DNA of 64,000 nucleotides, taken from assembly GCA_964434105.1 (NCBI GenBank), contig CAYSTJ010000009.1, forward strand, positions 30,908-94,907, in the 5' to 3' direction. The position numbers were made by a program, and so were the translations under genes. The stretch comes from CAYNST01 sp964434105 (GTDB lineage Bacteria > Pseudomonadota > Gammaproteobacteria > Pseudomonadales > Cellvibrionaceae). Under the pieces are notes generated by a model. That model worked only from the letters and a program-made list of their open reading frames with translations. It had not been told where the DNA came from and ran no database searches. This document shows positions 9,116-17,787 of this stretch, in pieces. Positions within the stretch are counted from its first letter, which is position 1. Each line of letters begins with the position of its first letter.

Positions 9116-10507
9116 TCAGTATTTATAGGTTTCCGGTTTGTAGGGACCCTGCACCGGAACATTGATGTATTTTGCCTGGTCGGTCGTCAGGTGCGTCAGC
9201 ACACCGCCAAAGCCTTCTACCATCGCGCGCGCGACTTCTTCATCCAGTGCCTTGGGCAGCACCTTGACGTAGACGCCGGCTTCCTTTTCCGCCGGGCTGA
9301 GGTCGGCGAAGCGCCGTTCAAACAGATAGATCTGTGCCAGCACCTGATTGGCAAATGAGCCGTCCATAATGCGGGACGGGTGCCCGGTGGCGTTGCCAAG
9401 ATTCACCAGTCTGCCTTCCGACAACAGGATCAAATGGTCATTGCTGGCCTTCTCGCGCCAGACCATATGCACCTGGGGTTTAACCTCTTCCCATTCCCAC
9501 TGCTCGCGCATGTACTGTGTGTCGATTTCGTTATCAAAATGCCCGATATTACAGACAACAGCACCGCTCTTGAGACTTTCGAGCATGGCGGCATCACAGA
9601 CATTGATATTGCCGGTGGTGGTTACCACCAGATCGGTCCTGCCGAGCAGTGCATGATCAATATCATCAAGCGTGCCCGTGTTCACACCGCCTATGTAAGG
9701 CGAGACCACTTCGTAACCATCCATACAGGCCTGCATGGCGCAGATGGGGTCGATTTCCGCTATCCGGACAATCATGCCTTCCTGACGCAGCGAAGCGGCT
9801 GAGCCCTTGCCCACATCACCGTAGCCAATAACCAGCGCTTTTTTGCCGGACAGCAGGTGATCGGTGCCGCGTTTGATGGCGTCGTTCAGGCTATGCCGGC
9901 AGCCATATTTATTGTCATTTTTCGATTTGGTAATTGAGTCGTTCACATTGATGGCCGGTACCCGCAGCGTGCCGTTGGCGATCATTTCCTGCAGACGGTG
10001 AACACCCGTGGTGGTTTCCTCGGAAATCCCGTGAATATGATCCAGCATACCGTGATACTTGTCATGTACCAACTGGGTCAGGTCACCGCCGTCGTCGAGA
10101 ATCATATTGGCGTTCCAGGGCTTGCCGTCCTTCAGAATAGTCTGCTCTATGCACCACCAGAATTCCTCTTCCGTTTCGCCTTTCCAGGCAAAGACCGGGA
10201 CACCAGCGGCGGCAATGGCAGCGGCCGCATGGTCCTGGGTGGAAAAAATATTGCACGAGGACCAGCGAACTTCAGCGCCCAGCTCGATCAGCGTTTCGAT
10301 AAGAACTGCCGTCTGAATGGTCATATGGATGCAGCCCATAATACGGGCGCCGCGCAGAGGCTGTGTCTCGCGATACTTGTTCCGCAGGGTCATCAGTGCC
10401 GGCATTTCGCCTTCGGCAATCCGTATTTCCTTGCGGCCCCAGGCGGCGAGTCCGATATCGGCGACCTTATAGTCGGTGAAGTTGGCTGCAGTTGCGGTAG
10501 CGGTCAT
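9116..10507 (-). CDS. ahcY: Adenosylhomocysteinase
   Basis: AhcY hydrolyses S-adenosylhomocysteine to adenosine and homocysteine with a tightly bound NAD, relieving product inhibition of methyltransferases. The 463-residue protein shows the expected order: ADIGLAAWGRKEI, GCIHMTIQTAVLIETL, SSCNIFSTQDHAAAAIA, the Rossmann NAD site VIGYGDVGKGSAASL (about residue 225), CNIGHFDNEID and the conserved C-terminal YKPETYKY. A TGGAGA ribosome site precedes the ATG. It lies 35 bases behind metK. Some gammaproteobacteria control ahcY by an SAH riboswitch; the short spacer here leaves no room for one, which agrees with control by the upstream regulator. Confidence 0.98.
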   Translation of the reverse strand: MTATATAANFTDYKVADIGLAAWGRKEIRIAEGEMPALMTLRNKYRETQPLRGARIMGCIHMTIQTAVLIETLIELGAEVRWSSCNIFSTQDHAAAAIAAAGVPVFAWKGETEEEFWWCIEQTILKDGKPWNANMILDDGGDLTQLVHDKYHGMLDHIHGISEETTTGVHRLQEMIANGTLRVPAINVNDSITKSKNDNKYGCRHSLNDAIKRGTDHLLSGKKALVIGYGDVGKGSAASLRQEGMIVRIAEIDPICAMQACMDGYEVVSPYIGGVNTGTLDDIDHALLGRTDLVVTTTGNINVCDAAMLESLKSGAVVCNIGHFDNEIDTQYMREQWEWEEVKPQVHMVWREKASNDHLILLSEGRLVNLGNATGHPSRIMDGSFANQVLAQIYLFERRFADLSPAEKEAGVYVKVLPKALDEEVARAMVEGFGGVLTHLTTDQAKYINVPVQGPYKPETYKY

Positions 10508-10542
10508 AGTGTTCTCCAGTGAAAAGGTTAGAGGGCTGTGGC

Positions 10543-11697
10543 CTAAAGTGCGCGGCTCAAAAGGCTGGCTTTATCGGTCCGCTCCCAGCTGAAATCATCC
10601 AGCTCCCGGCCAAAATGACCATAGGCCGCGGTGGCCCGGTATATGGGGCGCAGCAGGTCCAGCATATCAATCAGGCCGCGGGGGCGCAGATCAAAATGCT
10701 CCCGCACCAGCCCGGCAATGTGGGCATCGCTGATCTTGCCGGTGCCAAAGGTATTGATGGAAATGGAGGTTGGTTCAGCCACGCCGATGGCATAGGAAAT
10801 CTGGATTTCGCAACGTTCGGCCAGGCCGGCTGCCACAATATTTTTCGCAACATAGCGACCGGCATAGGCCGCAGACCGGTCCACTTTGGAGGGATCCTTG
10901 CCGGAGAATGCGCCACCACCGTGCCGCGCCATACCGCCATAGGTATCCACGATGATTTTGCGCCCCGTCAGCCCGCAATCACCCACAGGTCCGCCGATGA
11001 CAAACTGGCCAGTCGGGTTGATATGGAACCGGGTATCTTTATGCAGCCACTCGCCGGGCATGACCGGGCGAATGATTTCCTCCATCACCGCTTCGCGAAT
11101 ATCCGCCTGCCTGATGTCCGGATTATGCTGGGTTGAAACCACGATGGCATCGGCGGCCACTGGCTTATTGTTTTCGTAGCGCAAAGTGACCTGACTTTTG
11201 GCATCCGGGCGCAACCAGGGCAATCTGCCATTCTTGCGCAGCATGGCCTGGCGCTCCATCAGGCGGTGCGCATAGTAAATCGGCGCCGGCATCAGTACGT
11301 CGGTTTCATTGGTGGCGTAGCCAAACATCAGGCCCTGATCACCGGCCCCGAGATCCTTGTCCGCGGCTTCATCAACGCCCATGGCAATATCGGACGACTG
11401 CTTGCCTATGGCATTGAGTACCGCACAGGAGGCGCCATCAAAGCCGACATCACTGGTGTTGTAACCGATGTCGAGAATGACCTGTCTGACCAGATCTTCC
11501 AGGTCGACATAGGTGGATGTGCGGACTTCACCGGCAATCACGGCCATGCCGGTTTTTACCAGCGTCTCGACGGCCACGCGCGCATTTTTATCTTCCCCGA
11601 GAATCGCGTCGAGTACAGCGTCGGATATCTGATCGGCCATTTTGTCGGGATGCCCTTCGGACACGGACTCCGATGTAAACACTGAATATTGGGCCAT
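10543..11697 (-). CDS. metK: S-adenosylmethionine synthetase
   Basis: MetK makes SAM from methionine and ATP. The true start is the ATG at 11697 (MAQYSVFTSESVSEGHPDK), with AGGAG eleven bases upstream; the reading frame stays open further upstream only because it runs inside the regulator gene. The 384-residue protein has GHPDKMADQISDA, GAGDQGLMFGYA (ATP/methionine site), GGPVGDCGLTGRKIIVDTYGG and GGGAFSGKDPSKVDRSAAY (P-loop-like). It starts four bases after the stop of the ArsR-type regulator gene, so the two are co-transcribed and regulation of SAM synthesis by that protein is expected. Confidence 0.98.
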   Translation of the reverse strand: MAQYSVFTSESVSEGHPDKMADQISDAVLDAILGEDKNARVAVETLVKTGMAVIAGEVRTSTYVDLEDLVRQVILDIGYNTSDVGFDGASCAVLNAIGKQSSDIAMGVDEAADKDLGAGDQGLMFGYATNETDVLMPAPIYYAHRLMERQAMLRKNGRLPWLRPDAKSQVTLRYENNKPVAADAIVVSTQHNPDIRQADIREAVMEEIIRPVMPGEWLHKDTRFHINPTGQFVIGGPVGDCGLTGRKIIVDTYGGMARHGGGAFSGKDPSKVDRSAAYAGRYVAKNIVAAGLAERCEIQISYAIGVAEPTSISINTFGTGKISDAHIAGLVREHFDLRPRGLIDMLDLLRPIYRATAAYGHFGRELDDFSWERTDKASLLSRAL

Positions 11698-11701
11698 GCG
11701 G

Positions 11702-12700
11702 CTAATTCTCCTGGGTCGTCTGAATAGGTTTGAAATACTGTTGTATCTGAATTTGAAATCCATTGCGCAGGGCGAGATGAACGCTCTCACCGTCGGCCAG
11801 ACCAGCTGCGCCTGCCCAGCCCTGCAAATCTTCCGGCGTAAATCCCAGCCAGAGATCGCCACAGCTCTCCCGGGTCCAGGTCTGGTCATGTGACCGCAGC
11901 TCGGTAACCAGCAGCACACCGCCCGGGGCCAGGCTCCGGGCAACATCGAGAAAAATATGCGATGGAGACGGCGTGTGGTGCAGCACCATATTGATCACGG
12001 CGCAGTCAAAGCGGTGCTCATAACCGGCCAGTGCGCGGGTATCGCCCAGCAGAAAATCCACATTGGTCAGATTGTGCGCCTGAGCCAGCTGACGCGATCT
12101 GTCGAGCATTGCCTGACTGTTATCCAGCGCCAAAACGCGCATGAACCGGTCGCATAACGCCGGTAAAAACTCGCCTTCACCGGGCCCCACTTCCAGCGCG
12201 TTGCGATTGGTGGGTGTAGCTGTCATCTGCAACAGCTCGGACACCGCCCCCCGGTATACGTCAAAGCTGGCGATCAGATCCTGTTGGGCCTTGAATTTGG
12301 TCGCGTTTTCCAAAAAAAACTGCTGTGAGCGCTGCGCACGTTCGTGCCAAACCCGCCGCAGCCCCTCACGATAGGGCGGCGCGAGGGGCAGGCTGTCCAC
12401 CTGTTGGAACAATGCCCTGATCAGCGGTGCCCATGGGTTATCCGGCAACAGTATTGCCCGGCGGTAAAAAATGGAATTGCCTTCACGGCGATTTTCCACC
12501 AGACCGGCGCCAGCCAGAACCTTCAGATGATGACTGATACCGGATTGCCGCACCCCAAACGCGTCGGCCAGCTCCAGTACGCCGTAAGAATCCTTGGCGA
12601 GCGCCTGCAGAATACTCAGGCGCAAGTCATCGCCCGCGGCTTTAAGCAGCAGCGACAAATCGTGGGTTGCGTGGCAGGATTCCGGGTTGGTCAACGTCAT
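11702..12700 (-). CDS. sahR: SahR-like ArsR-family regulator fused to a methyltransferase-like domain
   Basis: A 332-residue two-domain protein. Residues about 10-95 are an ArsR/SmtB winged helix (LRLSILQALAKDSYGVLELADAFGVRQSGISHHLKVLAGAGLV). Residues about 150-320 are a Rossmann SAM-methyltransferase fold (ALEVGPGEGEFLPAL, motif I; VLALDNSQAM; FDCAVINMVLHHTPSP). This architecture matches SahR, described in Proteobacteria as an S-adenosylhomocysteine-responsive repressor of SAM-cycle genes, and here it heads metK-ahcY-metF. The methyltransferase domain probably senses SAH rather than catalyses (inference). A perfect palindrome lies 20 bases before the start. The start lacks a purine ribosome site; the mRNA just upstream is a CTCCTCCCCC run, an oddity. 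Gene symbol given by architecture and context. Confidence 0.85.
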   Translation of the reverse strand: MTLTNPESCHATHDLSLLLKAAGDDLRLSILQALAKDSYGVLELADAFGVRQSGISHHLKVLAGAGLVENRREGNSIFYRRAILLPDNPWAPLIRALFQQVDSLPLAPPYREGLRRVWHERAQRSQQFFLENATKFKAQQDLIASFDVYRGAVSELLQMTATPTNRNALEVGPGEGEFLPALCDRFMRVLALDNSQAMLDRSRQLAQAHNLTNVDFLLGDTRALAGYEHRFDCAVINMVLHHTPSPSHIFLDVARSLAPGGVLLVTELRSHDQTWTRESCGDLWLGFTPEDLQGWAGAAGLADGESVHLALRNGFQIQIQQYFKPIQTTQEN

Positions 12701-12720
12701 GGGGGAGGAGTTTAGCAGCA

Positions 12721-12760
12721 GATCACACCTATATCAAAATATTTTGATATAGGTGTGATC
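12721..12760. promoter_or_regulatory. Perfect 40-bp palindrome, probable SahR operator
   Basis: Bases 12721-12740 (GATCACACCTATATCAAAAT) are the exact reverse complement of 12741-12760, a perfect 40-bp palindrome with no central spacer. It begins 20 bases upstream of the sahR-like start codon. ArsR-type dimers bind palindromes, and published SahR sites have an AT-rich ATATCAA...TTGATAT-like core of this kind. The position suggests autoregulated repression of the whole SAM-cycle operon. Promoter hexamers may lie inside it (GATATA could serve as a -10 on the minus strand). It has no T-run, so it is unlikely to be a terminator. Confidence 0.85.
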
Positions 12761-12975
12761 CTCGGTGCGGGTGAACCAATCGCGTCAGTGACCTACAGTG
12801 GTCGAGGCCGCGGTGGGCTTTTTGAGTCAACAGGTATCAACCGCATGGTTATTCCGTTACTGTGAAGGTCTCGAGCGAAAAGCCCGCCGCCGCCCGTTAA
12901 AATCCCAAGCTGGTTTTTGAATGGGTGTTTTTTGCCATAAAAATAACGAGAATTCTAAAAATTTGCGGAGATAAT

Positions 12976-14160
12976 ATGTCAATCGGTAAGCGTCCCGGGT
13001 TTGTGCACTCGATACTGGGTGTGTTTTTTAGTTCATTGTTGCTAACAGCATGTGGCGGTGCTACGCCTGATAATGGCGGTGGTTCCTCCTCCAGCAGTTC
13101 ATCCAGCAGCAGTTCATCATCCAGCAGTTCTTCGTCGAGCTCATCCAGTTCCAGCAGTTCCAGCAGCTCGTCCGGTGGGGTGACGAATACTGTGCCACCC
13201 ATTAGCGTCCAGGGCAATCAGGTATTATTTGGCGGGCAGCCCGACAGTATCGCTGGCTTTAGCCTGTTCTGGTCTACGACTGGCTGGGGTGCCGAACGGT
13301 TTTATAACGCGGAGGCGGTGGCTTACCTCAAGAATGCCTGGAACGCGCAGCTGGTTCGCGCAGCAATCGGTGTGGACCCCATCGCCACCGACGCATTCGG
13401 CGGCAGTGGGCCGAGCGGTAACTATCTGGATACAACGGATGGCAACCAGGAGACCCAGCGTCAAATGCTGTTCACCGTGGTGGACGCCGCAATCGCCAAT
13501 GACATGTACGTGATAATTGACTGGCACACGCACAACGCCGAAAACCATACGCAGGAAGCGGTCGAGTTCTTCAGCGAGATGGCGACGCGCTATGGCGAAT
13601 ACAACAACGTAATCTATGAAATCTATAACGAACCGTTGAACCCGGCCAGGGATTCCGATCGCACCTGGGGCGATGTCATCAAGCCGTATGCCGAGCAGGT
13701 GATTGCGGCGATACGGGCCAATGATCCCGACAACCTGATCATCGTCGGTACACCGAACTGGTCGCAGGATGTGGATGCCGCTGCACGAAACCCGATAACG
13801 GCGTATAGCAATATTGCTTACACCCTGCATTTTTATGCCAATACCCATTTCGCCGATCAGCGGGATGAATGGGGCCTGATACCCAAGGCAGAGGCGGCCC
13901 TGAATGCGGGGATAGCGCTGTTCGTCACCGAGTGGGGCACGGTGGAGGCTTCTGGCGATGGCGGCGTGAATCGTGAATCAACCCAGCAATGGATGGACTT
14001 TCTGCGGCAGAACAATATCAGCCATGCCAACTGGTCACTGCACGATAAGGAAGAGGGTGCGTCGGCATTGAACCCGGGCGCCAGCGCGACGGGCGGTTGG
14101 ACGGACGCAGACCTGACCGAATCCGGTCGATTTGTGCGCGATATCATTATGGGCTGGTAA
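12976..14160 (+). CDS. GH5-family endoglucanase, polyserine-linked lipoprotein
   Basis: A 394-residue secreted cellulase. The signal segment ends at a lipobox with Cys26 (LLLTACGG), so it is an outer-membrane-anchored lipoprotein. Residues 37-66 are 30 consecutive serines, a flexible linker. The rest is a GH5 (GH5_2-like) TIM barrel: LVRAAIGV, VIIDWHTHNAENH, acid/base Glu219 in IYEIYNEP, LHFYANTH, nucleophile Glu319 in FVTEWGT, and the final NWSLHDKEEG. No carbohydrate-binding module is present. The ATG at 12976 is chosen because GGAG precedes it and it gives a proper signal peptide; an upstream ATG at 12925 does not. A hairpin terminator follows. Likely cleaves beta-1,4-glucan at the cell surface. 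Confidence 0.93.
   Translation: MSIGKRPGFVHSILGVFFSSLLLTACGGATPDNGGGSSSSSSSSSSSSSSSSSSSSSSSSSSSSSSGGVTNTVPPISVQGNQVLFGGQPDSIAGFSLFWSTTGWGAERFYNAEAVAYLKNAWNAQLVRAAIGVDPIATDAFGGSGPSGNYLDTTDGNQETQRQMLFTVVDAAIANDMYVIIDWHTHNAENHTQEAVEFFSEMATRYGEYNNVIYEIYNEPLNPARDSDRTWGDVIKPYAEQVIAAIRANDPDNLIIVGTPNWSQDVDAAARNPITAYSNIAYTLHFYANTHFADQRDEWGLIPKAEAALNAGIALFVTEWGTVEASGDGGVNRESTQQWMDFLRQNNISHANWSLHDKEEGASALNPGASATGGWTDADLTESGRFVRDIIMGW
13084..13173 (+). repeat. Polyserine linker tract (30 Ser codons)
   Basis: Thirty consecutive serine codons inside the GH5 gene. All six serine codons occur (TCC, TCA, TCT, TCG, AGC, AGT) without a regular DNA repeat unit. That indicates selection for the amino acid rather than simple replication slippage. 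Confidence 0.95.
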
Positions 14161-14180
14161 CGGGCCAGTCATTCTTTCGG

Positions 14181-14207
14181 AACGGGCTTCGGCCCGTTCT
14201 TCGTTTT
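14181..14207 (+). terminator. Rho-independent terminator after the cellulase gene
   Basis: AACGGGC (14181-14187), a TTCG tetraloop, GCCCGTT (14192-14198), then CTTCGTTTT. The seven-base-pair stem with a UUCG loop and a T-rich tail lies 20 bases after the stop codon at 14160. Confidence 0.85.
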
Positions 14208-14481
14208 CGGCGGCGCGGAAAACCCGCTTTGCCGTCCGGGCGTCCGCCATTAGAACTGGTCAGTTTGACTATTATGCATCACTTGGTGGTTTACCTTGCA
14301 GCCAGACTAAAGGACAATACCCACCCTTCGATGGCCCATCCCCGGCCTTTGGGGGCGCGACAGAATTTTTCAGGCCCATGCGACTGCTGTCTTTTCAGCC
14401 AGGGCAGGTCGCTGGTCATCCCCGCTTGATTCGATTATTCCGCGTCAAAAATCAGCTTGTCACATTATCAGGAGTGTAGCT
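14208..14481 (+). other. Spacer upstream of tktA, no gene seen
   Basis: About 270 bases between the cellulase terminator and transketolase. I see no coding frame worth calling. The only recognisable element is the ribosome site CAGGAG (14470-14475) ahead of the tktA ATG at 14482. The tktA promoter must lie here but no hexamer pair stands out. Confidence 0.5.
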
Positions 14482-16482
14482 ATGCCAACCCGTAAAGAAC
14501 TCGCCAATACCATTCGCGTCCTCAGTATGGATGCCGTGCAGAAAGCCAACAGTGGCCACCCCGGGGCGCCCATGGGCATGGCAGACATTGCCGAAGTGTT
14601 GTGGAATGATTTCCTGCAGCATAACCCGCAGAACCCCAACTGGCCAGATCGCGACCGATTTGTACTGTCCAATGGTCATGGATCCATGTTGATCTACTCA
14701 CTGCTGCATCTTTCGGGTTACGACCTGCCCATGGAAGAGCTGAGCAACTTCCGGCAGTTGCATTCAAAAACGCCGGGCCACCCCGAGTTTGGCTATACCC
14801 CTGGCGTGGAAACATCCACCGGCCCACTGGGGCAGGGCGTCAGTAACGCGGTCGGCATGGCATTGGCCGAAAAAATACTGGCAGCACAGTTTAATCGTCC
14901 GGGGCACGAGCTGGTCAATCACTATACCTATTTGTTTTTGGGTGATGGCTGCATGATGGAAGGCATTTCCCACGAAAGCTGTTCTCTGGCCGGCACCCTC
15001 GGCCTCGGCAAGCTGATTGCGTTCTATGACGATAACGGCATTTCCATTGATGGTCACGTCGAAGGCTGGTTTACCGACGATACCCCCAAGCGGTTTGAAG
15101 CCTACGGCTGGCATGTCGTTGCCGATGTCGATGGTCATGATCCCGATGCTATAGCCGCCGCCATCAAATCGGGGCAGGCTGTCACTGACAAACCAACACT
15201 TATCTGCTGCAAAACCGTTATTGGTTTTGGGTCGCCAAACAAAGCCGGTACTCATGGTGTACACGGGGCCCCGCTGGGCGATGCCGAAGTGGAGGCCACC
15301 CGAAAAGAGCTGGGCTGGACCCATGCGCCGTTTGAAGTGCCGTCAGATATCTATGCCGGCTGGGACGCGAAGGAAGCCGGCGCGGCCCGTCAGGCAGCCT
15401 GGGAGAAAGCGTTCGAAGCATACAGGTCCGAGTTCCCGGAACTTGCTGCTGAATATGAAAGACGGGTAATTCGCGAAGAATTGCCGGCCGATTTTTCGGC
15501 CAGAGCCGAAGCCTTTATCAATGAATGTCAGCAGAAGCAGGAGAAGATCGCTACCCGCAAGGCATCGCAAAACGCCATTGAAGCCTACGCAAAGCTGCTG
15601 CCCGAAATGCTGGGTGGATCTGCCGATCTGGGCGGTTCAAACCTGACCATGTGGTCCGAAGTCAAACCGGTCACGGCGGAGGATGCCAGCGGCAACTACA
15701 TATATTACGGTGTCCGCGAGTTCGGCATGAGCGGTATAATGACGGGCATTGCATTGCATGGCGGGTTCGTCCCGTTTGGCGGAACCTTCCTGATGTTTAT
15801 GGAGTACGCACGCAACGCCGTCCGCATGAGCGCCCTGATGGGTGCACATGACATTTTTGTCTACACCCATGATTCCATCGGACAAGGCGAAGACGGTCCG
15901 ACGCACCAGCCTATCGAGCAGTTGGCGACACTGCGTATGACACCGAAGCTGATCACATGGCGGCCGGGCGATGCGACCGAATCCGCCGTTGCCTGGAAAG
16001 AAGCGCTCGAATACAAGGCGGGTCCATCGGCTCTGGTATTCAGTCGGCAGGGCGTGGAGCATGTTGCGCGTACGCCTGAACAGGTGAAGAATATCTCCCG
16101 TGGCGGCTACGTGCTGACCGATTGCGACGGTACACCGGACGCAATTCTGATTGCTACCGGTTCGGAACTCTCTCTCGCGGTCAATGCAGCCGACAGCCTG
16201 ACCAAAGCGGGGCGCAAGGTTCGCGTTGTGTCCATGCCAAGCACCAGCGTATTCGACTTGCAGGATGCGCAGTACCGGGAGTCGGTGTTGCCAATGGCCG
16301 TATCGAACCGGGTCGCCATCGAAGCGGCACATGCCGACTACTGGGCAAAATATGTGGGTCTGGATGGTCGCACGATAGGCATGACGACCTTCGGCGAATC
16401 TGCACCGGGCAATGCGTTGATGGACTATTTTGGATTTACCGTAGAAAATGTGGTAAATACCGTTAACGAATTACTGGATTGA
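14482..16482 (+). CDS. tktA: Transketolase
   Basis: Thiamine-diphosphate enzyme of the non-oxidative pentose phosphate and Calvin-type pathways, moving two-carbon units between sugar phosphates. The 666-residue length and order fit: RVLSMDAVQKANSGHPGAPMGMAD, GHGSMLIYSLLHLSGY, GPLGQGVSNAVGMALAEK, ThDP/Mg motif GDGCMMEGISHE...N (about residue 155), DDNGISIDGH, HGVHGAPLG, then the pyrimidine domain GVREFGMSGIMTGIALHGGF and FVYTHDSIGQGEDGPTHQP. It is followed by pgk in the same direction, a pairing common in gammaproteobacteria, though the usual intervening epd/gap gene is absent. Confidence 0.98.
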   Translation: MPTRKELANTIRVLSMDAVQKANSGHPGAPMGMADIAEVLWNDFLQHNPQNPNWPDRDRFVLSNGHGSMLIYSLLHLSGYDLPMEELSNFRQLHSKTPGHPEFGYTPGVETSTGPLGQGVSNAVGMALAEKILAAQFNRPGHELVNHYTYLFLGDGCMMEGISHESCSLAGTLGLGKLIAFYDDNGISIDGHVEGWFTDDTPKRFEAYGWHVVADVDGHDPDAIAAAIKSGQAVTDKPTLICCKTVIGFGSPNKAGTHGVHGAPLGDAEVEATRKELGWTHAPFEVPSDIYAGWDAKEAGAARQAAWEKAFEAYRSEFPELAAEYERRVIREELPADFSARAEAFINECQQKQEKIATRKASQNAIEAYAKLLPEMLGGSADLGGSNLTMWSEVKPVTAEDASGNYIYYGVREFGMSGIMTGIALHGGFVPFGGTFLMFMEYARNAVRMSALMGAHDIFVYTHDSIGQGEDGPTHQPIEQLATLRMTPKLITWRPGDATESAVAWKEALEYKAGPSALVFSRQGVEHVARTPEQVKNISRGGYVLTDCDGTPDAILIATGSELSLAVNAADSLTKAGRKVRVVSMPSTSVFDLQDAQYRESVLPMAVSNRVAIEAAHADYWAKYVGLDGRTIGMTTFGESAPGNALMDYFGFTVENVVNTVNELLD

Positions 16483-16494
16483 CCTATCCAATAC

Positions 16495-16512
16495 GCCGCC
16501 CGTCCGGGCGGC
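16495..16512 (+). terminator. GC-rich hairpin between tktA and pgk
   Basis: GCCGCCC (16495-16501), loop GTCC, GGGCGGC (16506-16512), followed by TTCTACC. A strong seven-pair stem 12 bases after the tktA stop. The tail has few T residues, so it probably attenuates or stabilises rather than fully ends transcription into pgk. Confidence 0.5.
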
Positions 16513-16543
16513 TTCTACCAATATTCCCGTCTGGAGATTTTCC

Positions 16544-17719
16544 ATGAATGTAAAACTCATGTCTGACATGAATTTAAAAGGCCGCAAGCTATTGATCCGT
16601 GAAGATCTCAATGTACCGGTCAAAGACGGCAAAGTCACCTCGGATGCACGAATCCGGGCCGCGTTGCCCAGTATCCGAATGGCGCTGGACGCCGGCGCCA
16701 AAGTGATCGTCATGTCCCACCTGGGGCGTCCAACTGAAGGTGAATTCGAAGAGAAATATTCATTGCAACCCGTGGCTGATCATCTTGGCGGCCTGCTCGG
16801 TATGGACATTCCCGTCGTGCGCGACTGGAAAAATGGCATTGATGTGGATAGCGATCTGATCCTGCTGGAAAACGTCCGGTTCAATCTGGGAGAGATGTCG
16901 GATGACGAAGGACTGGCCAAGGCCTACGCCAATCTGTGTGATATTTTCGTGATGGACGCCTTCGGCACCGCCCATCGTGCGCAGGCATCTACCCACGGTG
17001 TTGCCCGTTTTGCCCCAGAGGCGTGTGCCGGTCCATTGCTGGCTGATGAACTGAATGCCCTGGAAAAAGCACTTGCCAATCCCGAGCGGCCCATGGTGGC
17101 ACTGGTTGGTGGTGCCAAGGTCTCGTCAAAACTGACAGTCCTCGATGCGCTGTCAAAAATCGCTGACATATTGGTCGTAGGCGGTGGCATCTCCAATACT
17201 TTCGTGGCATCCGCCGGGTACGAAGTGGGTAACTCATTACATGAGAAAGATCTGATTCCGGAAGCGAAGCGACTGCGCGAAGCGACCAAGGTCGTTTTCG
17301 CTGAAGATGTGCGCGTGACCAAGGTGGGTTTTAAGGATTGGCAGCATGATTCACCCACTGAAGTCAAAAACATCGACGAAGTGGCCGCCGACGAAGAGAT
17401 TATCGACTACGGACCCAAAACAGCTGCCAAGGTTGCTGAAATACTAAAAGGTGCCAAAACCATTTTGTGGAATGGCCCCTGCGGTGTGTTCGAATTTGAC
17501 GCTTTCGCGAAAGGTACCGAAGCGACCGCCCGAGCAATCGCCGAGAGCAATGCCTTCTCCATTGCCGGTGGAGGCGAAACGCTGGCGGCCATCGACAAGT
17601 TCGGTCTTGCTGACCAGATTTCCTACATTTCGACCGGCGGCGGTGCCTTCCTTGAATATGTAGAAGGCAAACCATTGCCGGCGGTACAGGTTCTGGAATC
17701 ACGTGCCAGGGAAGAATGA
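16544..17719 (+). CDS. pgk: Phosphoglycerate kinase
   Basis: Pgk interconverts 1,3-bisphosphoglycerate plus ADP with 3-phosphoglycerate plus ATP. The 391-residue protein matches E. coli Pgk throughout: LLIREDLNVPVKDGKVTSDARIRAALPSI, VIVMSHLGRPTEG, LLENVRF, FVMDAFGTAHRAQAST, LVGGAKVSSKLTVLD, WNGPCGVFEFDAFAKGT and SIAGGGETLAAI...ISTGGGAFLEYVEGK. CTGGAG precedes the ATG. It follows tktA by 61 bases across a hairpin. The fba and pyk genes that often follow are not present; the next gene is an unrelated serine hydrolase. Confidence 0.98.
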   Translation: MNVKLMSDMNLKGRKLLIREDLNVPVKDGKVTSDARIRAALPSIRMALDAGAKVIVMSHLGRPTEGEFEEKYSLQPVADHLGGLLGMDIPVVRDWKNGIDVDSDLILLENVRFNLGEMSDDEGLAKAYANLCDIFVMDAFGTAHRAQASTHGVARFAPEACAGPLLADELNALEKALANPERPMVALVGGAKVSSKLTVLDALSKIADILVVGGGISNTFVASAGYEVGNSLHEKDLIPEAKRLREATKVVFAEDVRVTKVGFKDWQHDSPTEVKNIDEVAADEEIIDYGPKTAAKVAEILKGAKTILWNGPCGVFEFDAFAKGTEATARAIAESNAFSIAGGGETLAAIDKFGLADQISYISTGGGAFLEYVEGKPLPAVQVLESRAREE

Positions 17720-17787
17720 CCCGTTGGTGGATAAAGAGCGAACAGTAATAAGGTCTTTATTCGCCCACTGGTATTTTGCCAGATGAA

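Noticed and set aside
11698..11946. 83-residue N-terminal extension of MetK
   Set aside because: The extension lies entirely inside the regulator gene and has no MetK counterpart; the AGGAG site precedes ATG 11697.
12721..12760. 40-bp palindrome as a transcription terminator
   Set aside because: No T-run on either strand, no gene ends beside it, and it sits in promoter position of a regulator gene.
15637..16332. 231-codon minus-strand frame inside tktA
   Set aside because: A shadow of a highly expressed, GC-rich gene; no motif and no start signal.
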